DNA of 64,000 nucleotides from Semisulcospira habei. Taxonomy: Eukaryota; Mollusca; Gastropoda; Semisulcospiridae. The notes below the pieces were generated by a model that saw only the letters and a list, made by a program, of their open reading frames with translations, had not been told where the DNA came from and did no database searches. The DNA lies in NCBI GenBank assembly GCA_036245525.1, contig BTPG01000004.1, positions 165,149,260 through 165,213,259 of the forward strand. Reading direction: 5' to 3'. Positions within the stretch are counted from its first letter, which is position 1; each line of letters opens with the position of its first letter. Below are positions 32,034-42,697 of the stretch, in pieces. A program made the position numbers and the translations under genes.

Positions 32034-33500
32034 TTAACTCATTCTACCCCAGACACACCACAGCAAGATATGGCTCGACTATGATAGTTCAAGGGTGATG
32101 CCAGAATAGCTTGGCTGATCACCCTTGAACTGTCATGGTCGATCTGTGTCCTGCACTGCAATGCAGTCTTCAGAGGACAACGGCAAACTTTGGGGATTTC
32201 GGTCTTGGGGTCTGTAACGCACGCAGACTTGCCCACAGTCGTACGCACAGACTCTCACGCAACAGACGCATACACCGCCACTGACTCAGACGGGCGCATT
32301 CATGCGGTAAAACACAACACACGGGCTCCCTTTCTAAAGTAACCTTTATACACTATAAATGAAAAAGAACGACTTAAATGACTATCAACTATATACACTG
32401 TTTTATTATCACACCACACACGTATCACAATATCTTTGCCAGGTTAGGTCTTAGTCTCACATTGCCTCCAACCTGTTTGATGTTGTTGCCTGGTTACGTT
32501 GGTCCTTCTCACGTCTAGGCGTGAAAGTCCTTCGTCGTACGCTTGTTGCCGTCCTGTCTCTCTTTGGGCACGGACGTCCTCGTTCTCGTACGGTACTCAA
32601 TTCTCGCTTGGACTTGGGTGTCTTGGTCCCCAGTCAGACTCACTCTCAGAAGAGCTGGAGGGATGACCTCACGCAGGTCCCACCTGCGACTCGACGTCTC
32701 GGCGTCCGTCTTTCCACTCTCGTTACAAGAACTCTGAATAGACAAAAGTCCCAACGTAACACTTGCTAAACACACAACATATTGGATCAATGAGAAACGT
32801 CACGTAACCTGGCTGATACAAATAACCCACACGTTCATTCACACACACACACGTGCTTCATAAACTATTTTCGTATCACCCCCATATCTCTGTCACTATC
32901 TTGAAACAGACTATAGCCTAACTGACACTCTTGCTATACCTTACTCTATACCCTGGAAAAGACTATGCTTACTCAACCACGTACTATCTTCATAGCGGCT
33001 TAGACATACACACTTCATATTCCTTTAGTCATCTAACTCGGTAAACAACTGTATACAAAAACACCGGTTACTTCACCGAATTCTAAACATACTATAACTA
33101 AACCAAACCGGAACACCGCTATACAACCACATTAATCTTACCACGCATACTGTCTTTAACTAAACAACTATCAATACTACGTTTATAGAAACATACCTCA
33201 AATCTAGGCTTCAGAGTCTTGGAATGCGGGCTAGGTAACTCAAACACAACCGTTCCATACGACAAAACAGCCCGCACTCCCGATCTAGACCTCTGACAGT
33301 CACAGCTTCCGCCTAGAACTCACTAAACAGAACTCACTAAAAAATCCCGTGCTAACCATGTCTTACATATTCCACGTGGGCAGCAGGCCCCACGGACTTT
33401 CGGCACAAACAAACCGTTAACAAAAACCGTACCGTACTAATCCTATTGTGCGAGCACTATGCACAAGCATAGAGCTTCATCACAGGGTCGAATGAGTTAA
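32034..33500. mobile_element. TTAA MITE (P1) carrying a solo LTR
   Basis: The left end is TTAACTCATTCTACCCC and the right end is GGGTCGAATGAGTTAA. About 190 bp remain when the LTR and one target copy are removed. The central palindrome is shortened. Confidence 0.8.
32213..33484 (-). mobile_element. solo LTR, 1,272 bp, with 5-bp target duplication
   Basis: Begins TGTAACGCACG and ends CTTCATCACA (TG...CA on both readings). It is flanked by the direct repeat GGGTC at 32208-32212 and 33485-33489 inside a recognisable MITE. No internal gag-pol is present. On the minus strand it would start TGTGATGAAGC and end GCGTTACA, which I judge the likelier orientation. A 5-bp duplication fits Ty3/Gypsy- or BEL-type integration. 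ORFs inside are not supported. Confidence 0.75.
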
Positions 33501-33798
33501 CCCGTTCACCGCCAGCTGACGCAGACTGTGTTTTAACCCTTTGGGTGTCGGTAGCGGTTCTAGTCGCGACGATTGTTGCAGGAATCATCGCGACTAAAAC
33601 CGCTACCGATACCCAAAGGGTTAAGAATTGCAATCTTTGGTAATTAAAGACTTAAACATCCTAGCTGCCCCAGGCACATGGACTCAAAGTGGTGTCAGCG
33701 AGAGGCAGAGATCCGCATGAGCCCCTGCAACTGCGGGGGCTCATGAGGACCTACACCTCTTGCAGTTGGGTGGTTTTCAAATTTTCTGAACGGTTTAA
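33497..33798. mobile_element. TTAA MITE, family P3, hosting a nested P2
   Basis: Shares its left TTAA with the P1 element. It begins TTAACCCGTTCACCGCC, holds the P3 hairpin (CATGAGCCCCTGCAACTGCG) near 33716-33745 and ends at TTAA 33795-33798. Confidence 0.75.
33533..33624. mobile_element. TTAA MITE, family P2 (nested, near-perfect)
   Basis: TTAA, then CCCTTTGGGTGTCGGTAGCG and its complement, then TTAA; 88 bp between targets. The CCCTTT start is close to canonical piggyBac-type ends. It sits inside the P3 element. Confidence 0.9.
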
Positions 33799-33989
33799 CC
33801 CTCCGAAATATGACACCGAGAGTCGTACTGACTCTTTACCACAGAGGTGTGGGGGTGAAAATACCTTTCCATAATTAAAAGCTGTTGACAGATACTTCCC
33901 ATCAAGCGGCCGTGCCAGTGAAAATTACTGTGTGTGGGAATGCTGGTTTTATTGCATTATAATGACTCATGACTGTTACAATGACAGTA

Positions 33990-34490
33990 TGTGTTATAAA
34001 TGATGTTGACGGACTTTGTCGGAGCGGTGCCCTCTGAACACCGGCGCTGCACTATAGCGACGGGCCTCCAGGTGCAGCTTTGACCGTTGTTTTGTGTTGC
34101 CTAGATGGGAAATTATTTTCCTTTCGACGGTAATTTGTTTCTGTTGTTAAGTTGTATTTTTATGTACTAACTTTAGTCAAGTAGGAATTTAACAAACGAG
34201 CATATACTAGTGTGTTCAGGAGACATAGGGCTGTCTTAGCATTCTGTTTTTGTCAGGGAGTTTCAGGTCGGGATGAGGTCACTGGCGCCGGCCATTAGAT
34301 GCCTAGGCGACGGGCCTCACCCGTCCCGACTCATTGTCCATTTCCTAGCTCTGTTATTGTAATTTGTGGAATGAGCGAGTGAGTGAATGTGAGCAGCACC
34401 TGCGGTGGCAAGACAATTTTTGCTGTGTATGATTATTTTCTATAACAGCAACAATAAAGTCATCTTGAATCGTGAATCTTGAAAACAGGG
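33990..34490 (+). other. retroelement 3' UTR-like sequence
   Basis: Non-coding, ending GCAACAATAAAGTCATCTTG then AATCGTGAATCTTGAA, a typical short A-rich non-LTR tail. It contains two GGCGACGGGCCTC phrases. No ORF supports a protein. Confidence 0.4.
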
Positions 34491-34544
34491 GTCAAACCAT
34501 CCCTTATCATGAAAATCATTATGGAGTCCTGGTACTCAGTCAGC

Positions 34545-35116
34545 TTGATATTTTGGCTGTCGGTACTGAGCGGTTCTTGTTGCGATGATTCCTGCAGGAA
34601 TAACAACACTCTGACATCCTGCAGGAATAACAACACTCTGACATCCTGCAGGAATAACAACACTCTGACATCCTGCAGGAATAACAACACTCTGACATCC
34701 TGCAGGAATAACAACACTCCGACATCCTCCAGGAATAACAACACTCTGACACCCTGCAGGAATAACAACACTCTGACATCCTGCAGGAATAACAACACTC
34801 TGACATCCTGCAGGAATAACAATACTCTGACATCCTGCAGGAATAACAACACTCTAACATCCTGCAGGAATAACAACACTCTGACATCCTGCAGGAATAA
34901 CAACACTCTGACATCCTGCAGGAATAACAACACTCTGACATCCTGCAGGAATAACAACACTGACATCCTGAAGGAATAACAACACTGACATCCTGCAGGA
35001 ATAACAACACTGACATCCTGCAGGAATAACAACACTGACATCCTGCAGGAATAACAACACTGACATTCTGCAGGAATCATCGCAACAAGAACAGCTACCG
35101 ACAGCCAAAGGGTTAA
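34545..35116. mobile_element. P2 MITE expanded by an internal minisatellite
   Basis: Outer arms GGCTGTCGGTACTGAGCGG with TTGTTGCGATGATTCCTGC, and their complement ending CCAAAGGGTTAA. The loop is filled by the tandem repeat listed next. Confidence 0.85.
34592..35076 (+). repeat. 18-copy 27/25-bp minisatellite
   Basis: Unit AATAACAACACTCTGACATC plus CTGCAGG (27 bp). About 13 copies are 27 bp; the last five lack a CT and are 25 bp. The order of variants suggests expansion from one end. Long repeated ORFs over it are artefacts. Confidence 0.97.
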
Positions 35117-35488
35117 GATAACACAATTTTGTAGTCACCGCTGATTAAAACACAAAACAAACAACAACAAACAAACAAAAAAGAAGTCTTATGTGTTATA
35201 TCGCCCACCTGACAACCAGTCATTTTTAAAGTTTCATATATTCCACAGCTGACAGCCAAACAAATAGCAGTATGTTGCGTTATCTGCATCTATCACCCAG
35301 CCTGCGCCCACTCATCTTGTACGTTTCATGTGTCACTGTTCCGTGACAGAAAAACCGTTTTCTAACTTCATATATATCTGCAAGCTTGAGAACGCTGTTT
35401 CCAATTTTGGAAGCTTGTTCCATGTTGTCTTGTATTATTACCCACCCGACAACAGATCAGTTTTTGCGTTCCCTATACAGATATCCCA

Positions 35489-35552
35489 GTGCGCAAAAGG
35501 TCATCAGGCCGACTTCAGCCCGATGGCCTTTGCGCACTGGGTATTTCACACA
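35489..35552. repeat. P5 palindrome
   Basis: CCCAGTGCGCAAAAGGTCAT and complement, GC-rich centre, inside the ~200-bp repeat field. Confidence 0.8.
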
Positions 35553-35779
35553 GCTGACAGCCAATCCACTTTCACATTTTGATTATGCTGATTTCTTTTT
35601 GGCTGTCACTTGATTTTGTGAATGCTGGTAGATTTTCATTTATACATGTTTGATTTATGTTATCGTAAATTATTACCCACCCGGCCACCAATCATTTTTC
35701 ACGTTGTGTATGTCATGCAGCTGACAGCCAATCGGTTTTGAGATTGCTGATATAATATAGCGATTGGCTGTCAGCACGT

Positions 35780-35862
35780 CGACATTAAACAAACTTGTAT
35801 TCATAATTGAAAATATTATTTTCCATTATGAATACAAGCTTGTTTAATGTTGACTTGTATTA
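35780..35862. repeat. AT-rich palindrome
   Basis: CGACATTAAACAAACTTGTA with TTCATAAT and its complement, small AT-rich centre. Confidence 0.75.
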
Positions 35863-36205
35863 TTTCCCACAAGACAAACCAATCGTTTTCTGCGTTTCGT
35901 ATATCACATTACCGACAGCCAATCGATTTTTCAGATCACTGATACGTCTTCAATTATGCCTGCTGGTATTGCCGTCTTCCGGTGACATTTTTCTTTTGCA
36001 CGCTTCGATGCGTTCTGATAAAGATTGTTTTGTGGGATTCTCGTGATCTCTGTCTCTTTCGCTTTCAGAACCAAAAAGGTTCTCATCTTAGATTCGTATT
36101 TCGCTTCCTTCTCCTTGCCCGCTTTGATAAGTCATGATACAAACAGTGGCATTCTCGTGATATTAAAATCGTACTTCGCACAGAGATCCCACCGAAAGGT
36201 TTCTC

Positions 36206-36302
36206 GGCCATGATAGTTCAAGGGTAGTGCCAGATCAGCCTGGCGCCTGGGGCGCCAGGCTGATCAGGCGCTACCCTTCAACCATCGTTGGTCGGTCCAT
36301 CT
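36206..36302. mobile_element. P1 MITE core
   Basis: ATGATAGTTCAAGGGTAGTG and a diverged complement around GGCGCC. TTAA ends were not found. From 36303 to 37323 I see no gene or named repeat. Confidence 0.65.
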
Positions 36303-37323
36303 CACGCTGCAGCAGTTGATATCGGAGGCGACATAGCTGTCCACTGATTTACTATTTATCATGCTTACACTTCTCGGCTCGCGATTCTCTGGAATATTCA
36401 TGAGGTGATGGTGTCGATTTCGATTTGTGACGCTTTCGCACTATGTGACGGTGTGACGTTATTTTGAATGTCACGACACTACTGGTCAAGAATCCAGGTG
36501 AGGTGTCGCATTATGGAAAAATAGAAAATAAAATTGCAAAGACTGACATCAAAAGAATGTTGTAGGTCGAGGCGACCCAAACAATGATGAGGTGAAGGTC
36601 CCAAGATGCCTCGCTTTTGCTCGCTCATTAAGGTCGAAGTACTCGGATGCACTGTGGTTTCAAACAAACGGAAATGCTTTAGGAATGACTTCTTTACGTT
36701 CCATAGGGCCCCAGCCCTTCACTAGACACAACGTCTACCCTGCCCTAGCTCTCATAACATTCGTTATTAATGTTTAAAGTACGTAAGTATGCATTCGTAT
36801 TTTTGTGTTTTGACAAGATAGTCTTTCTTGTCAGCATCCTTAAAACCAAGTGCATGTTTGTAGGGTTACTTTGGCGTCCCTGGTGGCTTAGTATGGGGCT
36901 AAATTGCCTCGCTATTACATTCTTCATATAAAAAAGCTAGCACGGGCGTATGTCCACATACTGATTTTACAATTATTTCATGAAACCGCGATGTAAATTA
37001 ACGAATTATAGTGGGATAAATTATCCCAGTACAGTTTCAAGATACATACAGTGAATATTGTGAGCCTGCCCACAAACCTAGCAATGCCTACTACAGTCAT
37101 TTAGAACAGGCTAGCTGAAAACGCAGAGCTTGGCTGTTTAATTATGGGTGCAGAAAGCATTACACAATGACAATACTAAAGAAGATGTCATTTGCGCGGG
37201 GATGGGGGCGCTAATGATTTGAATGCATCAGCAAATAATGTTTTCCGCTAAGTACAAGCTATTTTCATAACCGTATCATGTGTTATCTACTACAAATCGT
37301 TCAAACTATTGTTATAATATAAT

Positions 37324-37383
37324 ATCGATCACATGGAGTTACAATTTAAATATTATTTAAATTGTGACTCCTTGTGATCGATT
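37324..37383. repeat. AT-rich palindrome
   Basis: ATCGATCACATGGAGTTACA and complement with few mismatches. From 37384 to 38084 nothing is supported except a short P1-like fragment near 37950-38000. Confidence 0.8.
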
Positions 37384-38084
37384 TATTGAAGCAAAGTGTC
37401 TAATGTCGATGGCGCAGCCAGATGGTCCCCCCAAAATAAAACTGCAAATGGCGGAAAATCATCTGTCGGCAACGTCGGTACAAACAGAAAAATGTCTCCA
37501 TCCCGCCGTGGTGGTACGATTTTGACATGGGCGTAATGTATTCATCCCATACTTCAGTTTGATGTACACAAACCTTTGTTACTCAGAAGAAAACTACTAT
37601 CTCGTAATCGTCTGATCGTCTGTGAAGGGCATCTGCTAGACTATAAAGCATTTTCGTTGATTTGAAATCACAATGCGTTTGAGTGCTGCGACCTTAAGAA
37701 TATTCAATAGGCTGTTGTGTAAAAGTCTTGTTTCTCTTTCGGATTCCTCTGGAGATGAGACAGCAGCATTGTTTGTTGTCTTTGCTTTTCTTACATTATG
37801 TTGGGTTCACTTTTGCTTTTACTCTTAGTGCACTGGTTTTCCTCATGGGTTTTCTCTGCGCGGCGGAATACGTACACTGCATTCAGGGTTATTTGTGTCA
37901 TTTACGAAGGTGGTAGAGTAAACATCCGACTCGTAACAAACACGTGATTTAGTTGGCGCCTTGTGCAGGCGTCCAGCTAATCTGGCCCTACCCTTAATTT
38001 TATCAAAGATATGTGTATTCTGCTACACGTATACAATAACGATCAATTGTGTCCTGTGTTGCGTTGTTTTGCGTTGCGTTGCGT

Positions 38085-38256
38085 TACGTCATGTCATGTA
38101 TTGTTATGTTATGTTATGTACGTTATGTTACGTTGCGTTACGTCATGTCATGTCATGTCATGTCATGTCATGTCATGTCATGTTATGTTATGTTATGCTA
38201 TGTTATGTTATGTACGTTACGTTATGTTACGTCATGTCATGTCACGTCATGTCACA
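38085..38256 (+). repeat. imperfect (TGTCA/TGTTA)n pentamer repeat
   Basis: Alternating runs of ATGTC, ATGTT and CGTTA pentamers over about 170 bases. Confidence 0.9.
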
Positions 38257-38349
38257 CAATACCTAGAGTTTCACAGCTGGTTTCACAAATTCTCCGCGTC
38301 GTCGTGACAATGCGGCACGACGGCGGTCCCAGCGGGTGCGGCCTTGAGG

Positions 38350-38417
38350 CCAGTCAGCAAAGTGGTCCCCGGGCTGACGTCGCCCGACGTCAGCTCAAGG
38401 GACCTTGTGCTGACTGG
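38350..38417. repeat. P5-like palindrome
   Basis: CCAGTCAGCAAAGTGGTCCC and complement with centre GACGTCGCCCGACGTC. Confidence 0.75.
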
Positions 38418-38517
38418 AATCCATCTGCAAAGCCATAGACTTTTATCGATTTGTTAAAATCTGAATTGTGTCGTTGTGTACTGAGCTCTTTCCCATTACA
38501 GCAACGCTTTGTGCGAG

Positions 38518-38735
38518 TTACCTCATTGTGCCCGAGGTACGAAATACCAACATTTTGCAAATAATTATCCTCTGAGGACTGCTTTACAATTCAGGAGAAA
38601 TATCGACCATGATAGTTCAAGGGTGGTGGCAGAATAGCTTGGCGCCTATAGGCGCCAAGCTGTTCTGCCACCACCCTTGAACTATCATGGTCGAGCCATA
38701 TCTTGCTGTGGTGTGTCGCGGGCAGAATGAGTTAC
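38518..38735. mobile_element. P1 MITE with TTAC target
   Basis: P1 arms (TTCAAGGGTGGTGGCAGAAT around GGCGCC) with ends CTCATTGTGCCCG and CGGGCAGAATGAG. Both sides have TTAC rather than TTAA, which may be a genuine non-canonical target or parallel mutation. Confidence 0.7.
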
Positions 38736-38763
38736 GTGTGTGGTATTGCAAGTGTGTGCAGTA

Positions 38764-39078
38764 GGTTGGTTGGTTAGTTCGGGTTTAACGTCCACAGCAC
38801 CGAGGTGATCATGGACGGCCCTGACGGGCGGGTTATGGGGGACAGGGAACTCTATCGCCTATGGAGTACGACCTGAACACTGATCAATTCAGGCGCACTC
38901 CAACTGTGCCAATTTGATTTACCAGGACCTTTCAACGGACATGCTGTTGAACGAATCCGTTTTTCCCCCTGGATTGTGAGTCCAGCTACTGGGGCCGGGA
39001 CGGGATTCGAACCCACGACCCGGCGATTCCCTTCGCTCTCCTGCTCCGACGTTTAACCGCCTGACCTATTTCGGACTC
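38764..39078 (-). mobile_element. tRNA-derived SINE, full length, minus strand
   Basis: Read on the minus strand it has a tRNA-like head (A-box-like region at 39057-39068, B box GGTTCGAATCC at 39003-39013), a body and a 3' tail with GTTAAACCCGAACTAACC. It faces a second copy at 39175. Confidence 0.87.
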
Positions 39079-39174
39079 ATCGTGTGTGCAGTAGGCGGGT
39101 GCGACCACCTATAACGGGTTTGTGTGCGGTGCTAGGGTATTTAAATGTCGCAGAGCCAACGGGTTTAACCCTGA

Positions 39175-39484
39175 GAGTCCGAAATAGCTCAGGCGGTTAA
39201 GCGTAGGAGCCTGGGAGAGCGAAGGGAATCGCCGGGTCGTGGGTTCGAATCCCCGTCCCGTCCCGGTAGTTGGACTCGCAATCCAGGGGGAAAAGACGGG
39301 CTTGTTCAATAGCATGTCCGTTGAAAGGTCCTGGTAAATCAAAGTGGCACAGTTGGAGTGCGCCTGATTTGATTAGTGTTCAGGTGATACTCCATAGGCA
39401 ATATGTTTCCCTGTCCCCCATAACTCGTTCGTCAGGGCCGTCCATGATCACCTGGGTGCTGTGGACGTTAAACCCGAACTAACC
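39175..39484 (+). mobile_element. tRNA-derived SINE, full length, plus strand
   Basis: A box TAGCTCAGGCGG at 39185-39196 and B box GGTTCGAATCC at 39242-39252 match Pol III consensus. A conserved body and the tail GTTAAACCCGAACTAACC follow. The head does not form a complete tRNA, and the fused 230-bp body marks it as a SINE. The 3' tail resembles that of LINE C (59461-59480 on minus), a likely source of its reverse transcriptase. Confidence 0.9.
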
Positions 39485-39521
39485 GGGGTGGGGGGGGGAT
39501 GTAGGGGGGGATGTTAGTAAG

Positions 39522-39522
<1 letters not shown>

Positions 39523-39582
<60 letters not shown>
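39523..39582 (+). repeat. (AC)n microsatellite
   Basis: About 30 AC units next to the SINE 3' end. Confidence 0.97.
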
Positions 39583-39584
<2 letters not shown>

Positions 39585-40006
39585 AGAAAAAACACATATT
39601 TCCTAATACGCTCTTTTATACTATTACAGATTTCCAGAGCAATCCAGCAAATTCACACAATACAACCAATCAGAAAAGAAAACGTAACCAAAACTCATTA
39701 ATATTCATAAATAGAACACTGTAGATCAATCCAGAAGTTTCTACTAACGTCTAGGTGAATTCGATAAAACGTTGCGAAATGTAGCCGACACTTTGACGTC
39801 ATATCTGAGATCACTAGAAGGATCGCGACCCTGCTCGAACCTTCCAGGTTCCAGGTAGGTCAAACTTTACAACATCAGTTGTACTGCGAACTACGCATCA
39901 CAACAAAAATAAATCGATCGCAATTCCCCATGCAAAAGAAAATAAATCCTACTAAAATGGTACGTAATTCTTATCCAAAATAACTCAAATGAATATCGAA
40001 GTAAAA
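39583..40006. other. unassigned AT-rich sequence
   Basis: No gene, exon or repeat recognised. Confidence 0.4.
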
Positions 40007-40290
40007 GTAAAGAAGTACCCAACGGAGAAAGAAACACGCTTAGAAAAGCCACATTAGCCGCTACTTATCTTCATTCGCAGAAGGAATGTGGCCACATTCC
40101 TTCTGCGAATGAAGATAAGTAGCGGCTAATCTCTCTGTTTGTTTGTCTATTTTGACAAAGGGTATTTACCCGAAATATTAATAAATTGTGTTTTATCCGT
40201 CTTTTCTAAGCGTGTTTCTTTCTCCGTTGGGTACTTCTTTGCATTTTACACGCTTGGCAGTCACCTTTTTGGTCTGGATTGCAAATGAAT
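40007..40290. mobile_element. head-to-head pair of the 155-bp SINE-like element
   Basis: The left half (40020-40089) is an internally deleted inverted copy and the right half (40090-40245) a full copy. They meet at GAATGTGGCCACATTC. Sequence after the right copy (ACACGCTTGGCAGTCACC, TTTTGGTCTGGATTG) also occurs at 41840-41870. Confidence 0.75.
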
Positions 40291-40541
40291 ATCGGATCTT
40301 TTTTATGATCAACACACACATGCAGTCTCAAAGAATAACACAACCACAAACGTAACACATACAAGTCGTGGTCGATAACGTAGCGAGGCGTTGCTATAAA
40401 CTCTCCACGCCCACCGTATGTGCAATGATACAACAGCCAATGTGCTAAATATTTCATGAAATAACAGCTTCCGTGGGCCGGGAATTCCGTAATCAGACAC
40501 AGTGTATAAAGGGCATGTACACCGCTTCACCGCCCCTCTAG

Positions 40542-40922
40542 TGCAGTAGAACCTGCTTTGACCAACCACCTTGTTTGCAGGACCCGCGGTCGTAGAAGGG
40601 TGTGACCCGAGAGTCTCGGGGGACCATGCATCGTCCTCTCGAGGTCTCGTACAGAAACACTGTTTTCAGCGACCGTCTGTTTGCAAGAAGAAAAAAAAGC
40701 GGTCTTAAAAAGAGAAGTCTGGAAGGACAAAAAGTGTCACCTGTCTTTAACTCATTCGAGACGTGCCGCCTCCGGATACGCGGCATGCGCCGCGTATCCG
40801 GAGGCGGCACGACTCGAATGAGTTAAAGACCATCATTTCGGTGGCTACAGCCACTTAAATGATGGTCTTTAATGACAGGTGATCTCTCATCAGGGTGGTC
40901 GCTCAGAACAGGTTCTGTTGTA
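40542..40922. mobile_element. P6 MITE with nested P4
   Basis: Inverted ends CAGTAGAACCTGCTTTGA and AACAGGTTCTGTTG with TG/TA flanks; the inner hairpin carries AAGACCATCATTT. A P4 MITE is inserted at its TTAA. Confidence 0.8.
40747..40826. mobile_element. TTAA MITE, family P4 (nested)
   Basis: TTAA, CTCATTCGAGACGTGCCGCC, CGGATACGCGGC and complement, TTAA. The sibling P6 copy at 55059-55269 has the uninterrupted site CATTAAAGACC, so insertion duplicated TTAA. Confidence 0.9.
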
Positions 40923-41278
40923 AGTGTCGTCTGGATTACTAACGTTACGGTGCCTTCTACAGGGCGAGCTCTTGAGTGCTTAACATTTGCCTAGAAGACT
41001 GGTTCGCGGTGTTTTTCCAGCATTGGCTAAAATTGTCCTACCCTTCTTTTCACAAGCCAAGCGAGTAGGCACACATAGCCGTGGAGTCGTCACGACATAC
41101 CGTGCGCCACAAAGAACTCGCCTACGTGGCAAAGGGAAAAGAGCAGACGCGTCTCCATAATACGGCATTCAAGTTTCATAATTAAGCAAACGTTACCGCT
41201 GCGCAACAATATCAGCCGACATACCAAGAAGATTTACAGAAGAGATTTTGCGAATTATTTAACTTGGAGAAGATCGCT

Positions 41279-41489
41279 TTAACCCCTTAACTGCCGAGTA
41301 AACATGAACACGACCCGTCTGCAAGAGACATCCTCATGAGCCCCCGCAGTCGCGGGGGCTCATGAGGATCTATGTCTCTTGCTGAAACCACTTTGTGTCC
41401 ATGTTCTTTGGACAGCTGTGGCTTCTGGTTGTTTAGTAAACACACATTTCAGGACCAAAATGTACTTCCGTTGGCACGGAAGGGGTTAA
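41279..41489. mobile_element. TTAA MITE, family P3
   Basis: TTAACCCCTTAACTGCCGAG at the left and GGCACGGAAGGGGTTAA at the right; the hairpin is ATCCTCATGAGCCCCCGCAG and complement. Confidence 0.88.
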
Positions 41490-41519
41490 TCATTAGACAA
41501 AATATGTGAAATCTAAATA

Positions 41520-41880
41520 GAAGAACTCGACGGAGAAAGAAACACGCTTAGAAAGACAGTCAGTTACAACACAATTTTTTATATATTTTTTTCAAAATAG
41601 ACAAACTAGTATAGAATTCAGTCGCTACTTATCTTATCAGCGGAGAAGGAAAGTGGCAACTGAAGGATGTGACGTCATACCAAAAACAAAGTCGAAGAAA
41701 TAAAGTGCGTTAAAAAAAAAAAAGTAACATAAAAATGACGCTAAATAAAAATGTCAAAAAATCAGAGCATAATTATCTTTTTGTAACTGGCCTTTTTCAG
41801 CGTGTTTCTTTCTCCGTTGGTTCTTTTCTACTTTTTACACGCTTGGCAGTCACCCTTTTGGTCTGGATTGTGAAAAATAC
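41520..41880. mobile_element. decayed copies of the 155-bp SINE-like element
   Basis: A minus-oriented fragment (ACGGAGAAAGAAACACGCTT near 41530) and a plus-oriented one (GTGTTTCTTTCTCCGTTGG near 41802), plus the downstream phrase CGCTTGGCAGTCACC. Confidence 0.6.
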
Positions 41881-42064
41881 AACATTTTATTGCATCCTAT
41901 TTGCAAGTTGCGCAAGCGGAAAGAACAACTAAGATCCATTTTAAAGCCGGGTTTTAAACAAATAAGTAGTTACTCACGCAAAATTCTTGCTAGTATTCAC
42001 ATTGAACTTTGCGTATTTGAGTGGCGTCTTAGAGTACTCCCCAAACAGACCCACTTGGAGAGTA

Positions 42065-42133
42065 CGCCACAAGTACACTTCTATTCAAATGAGATGCTTA
42101 GCATCTCATTTGAATAGAAGTGTACTTGTGGCG
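42065..42133. repeat. perfect 69-bp palindrome, family P7
   Basis: CGCCACAAGTACACTTCTAT, then TCAAATGAGATGC, and exact complement. A longer diverged copy lies at 48126-48232. Confidence 0.95.
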
Positions 42134-42523
42134 TCATTTAAACACTCATAGAAGTGTGCGTTTGGCGTACACCCCGAGGACTCCCGCAAACGGTAGGGCC
42201 TACGCGGTAGCCATGGAACGCTAAATGCTTTTTGCTCGCGTGCGTGTGAGCATTGAAAGCGTGTTGTGACGCACAATAGAAGCAGTTGCTCTGACAATTA
42301 CAAAAAAAGACAAAGATCGAATTTCGCAATTATTTCACATTCTAACTGCTGTCGTGTAAATGGCCTGGAGAACGTAAGTGTGTTGCAGAGAGGGGAGCGA
42401 CTTGTGAGGGGGAGGGGAGGGGGGTACAATACTCAGGCGTCTGCATGCACAAAATGGTGAACGCATTGGTCGGAGTGTGTGTTCAGGACTAGTCTTTGCT
42501 GCGGATGTCGTGGTAGCTTCAGT

Positions 42524-42607
42524 TTAACTCTTTCGAGACTACGTTCCGCAACCGGATTCGCTTCATAAAGCCGCGAATCCGGATGCGGCACGTCTTGAAT
42601 GTGTTAA
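42524..42607. mobile_element. TTAA MITE, family P4
   Basis: TTAACTCTTTCGAGAC at the left and GTCTTGAATGTGTTAA at the right, with the GCGAATCCGG centre of the family. Confidence 0.82.
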
Positions 42608-42697
42608 ACGTTCATAATTCGAGATGTCAAACGAAGTCGTTCAGGACATCTGCCCTAATTTGGCGAAAGACGGTTTAGTCCATTGTTGATTTCATCG

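Larger units (their letters stand above)
35180..35960 (+). repeat. degenerate ~200-bp tandem repeats
   Basis: Four diverged units share TATTACCCACCCGACAACAG-like and CAGCTGACAGCCAATC-like phrases (near 35200, 35440, 35670 and 35865). A P5 palindrome and a hairpin are inserted among them. Confidence 0.6.

Noticed and set aside
32515..32790. Plus and minus ORFs of 80-90 codons
   Set aside because: They fall inside the solo LTR and show no gag, pol or other domain.
34592..35076. CRISPR-like array
   Set aside because: Units are contiguous, with no unique spacers, and lie in an animal-type genome; it is a minisatellite.
34460..35138. Cys- and Ser-rich repeated ORFs of up to 206 codons
   Set aside because: They are frames through the 27/25-bp minisatellite inside a MITE.
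38049..38438. 129-codon plus-strand ORF
   Set aside because: Mostly a TGTCA/TGTTA pentamer repeat followed by a P5-like palindrome.
39175..39260. Possible tRNA gene (A and B boxes present)
   Set aside because: The cloverleaf is not complete and the sequence continues into a conserved body found in other copies, so it is a SINE head.
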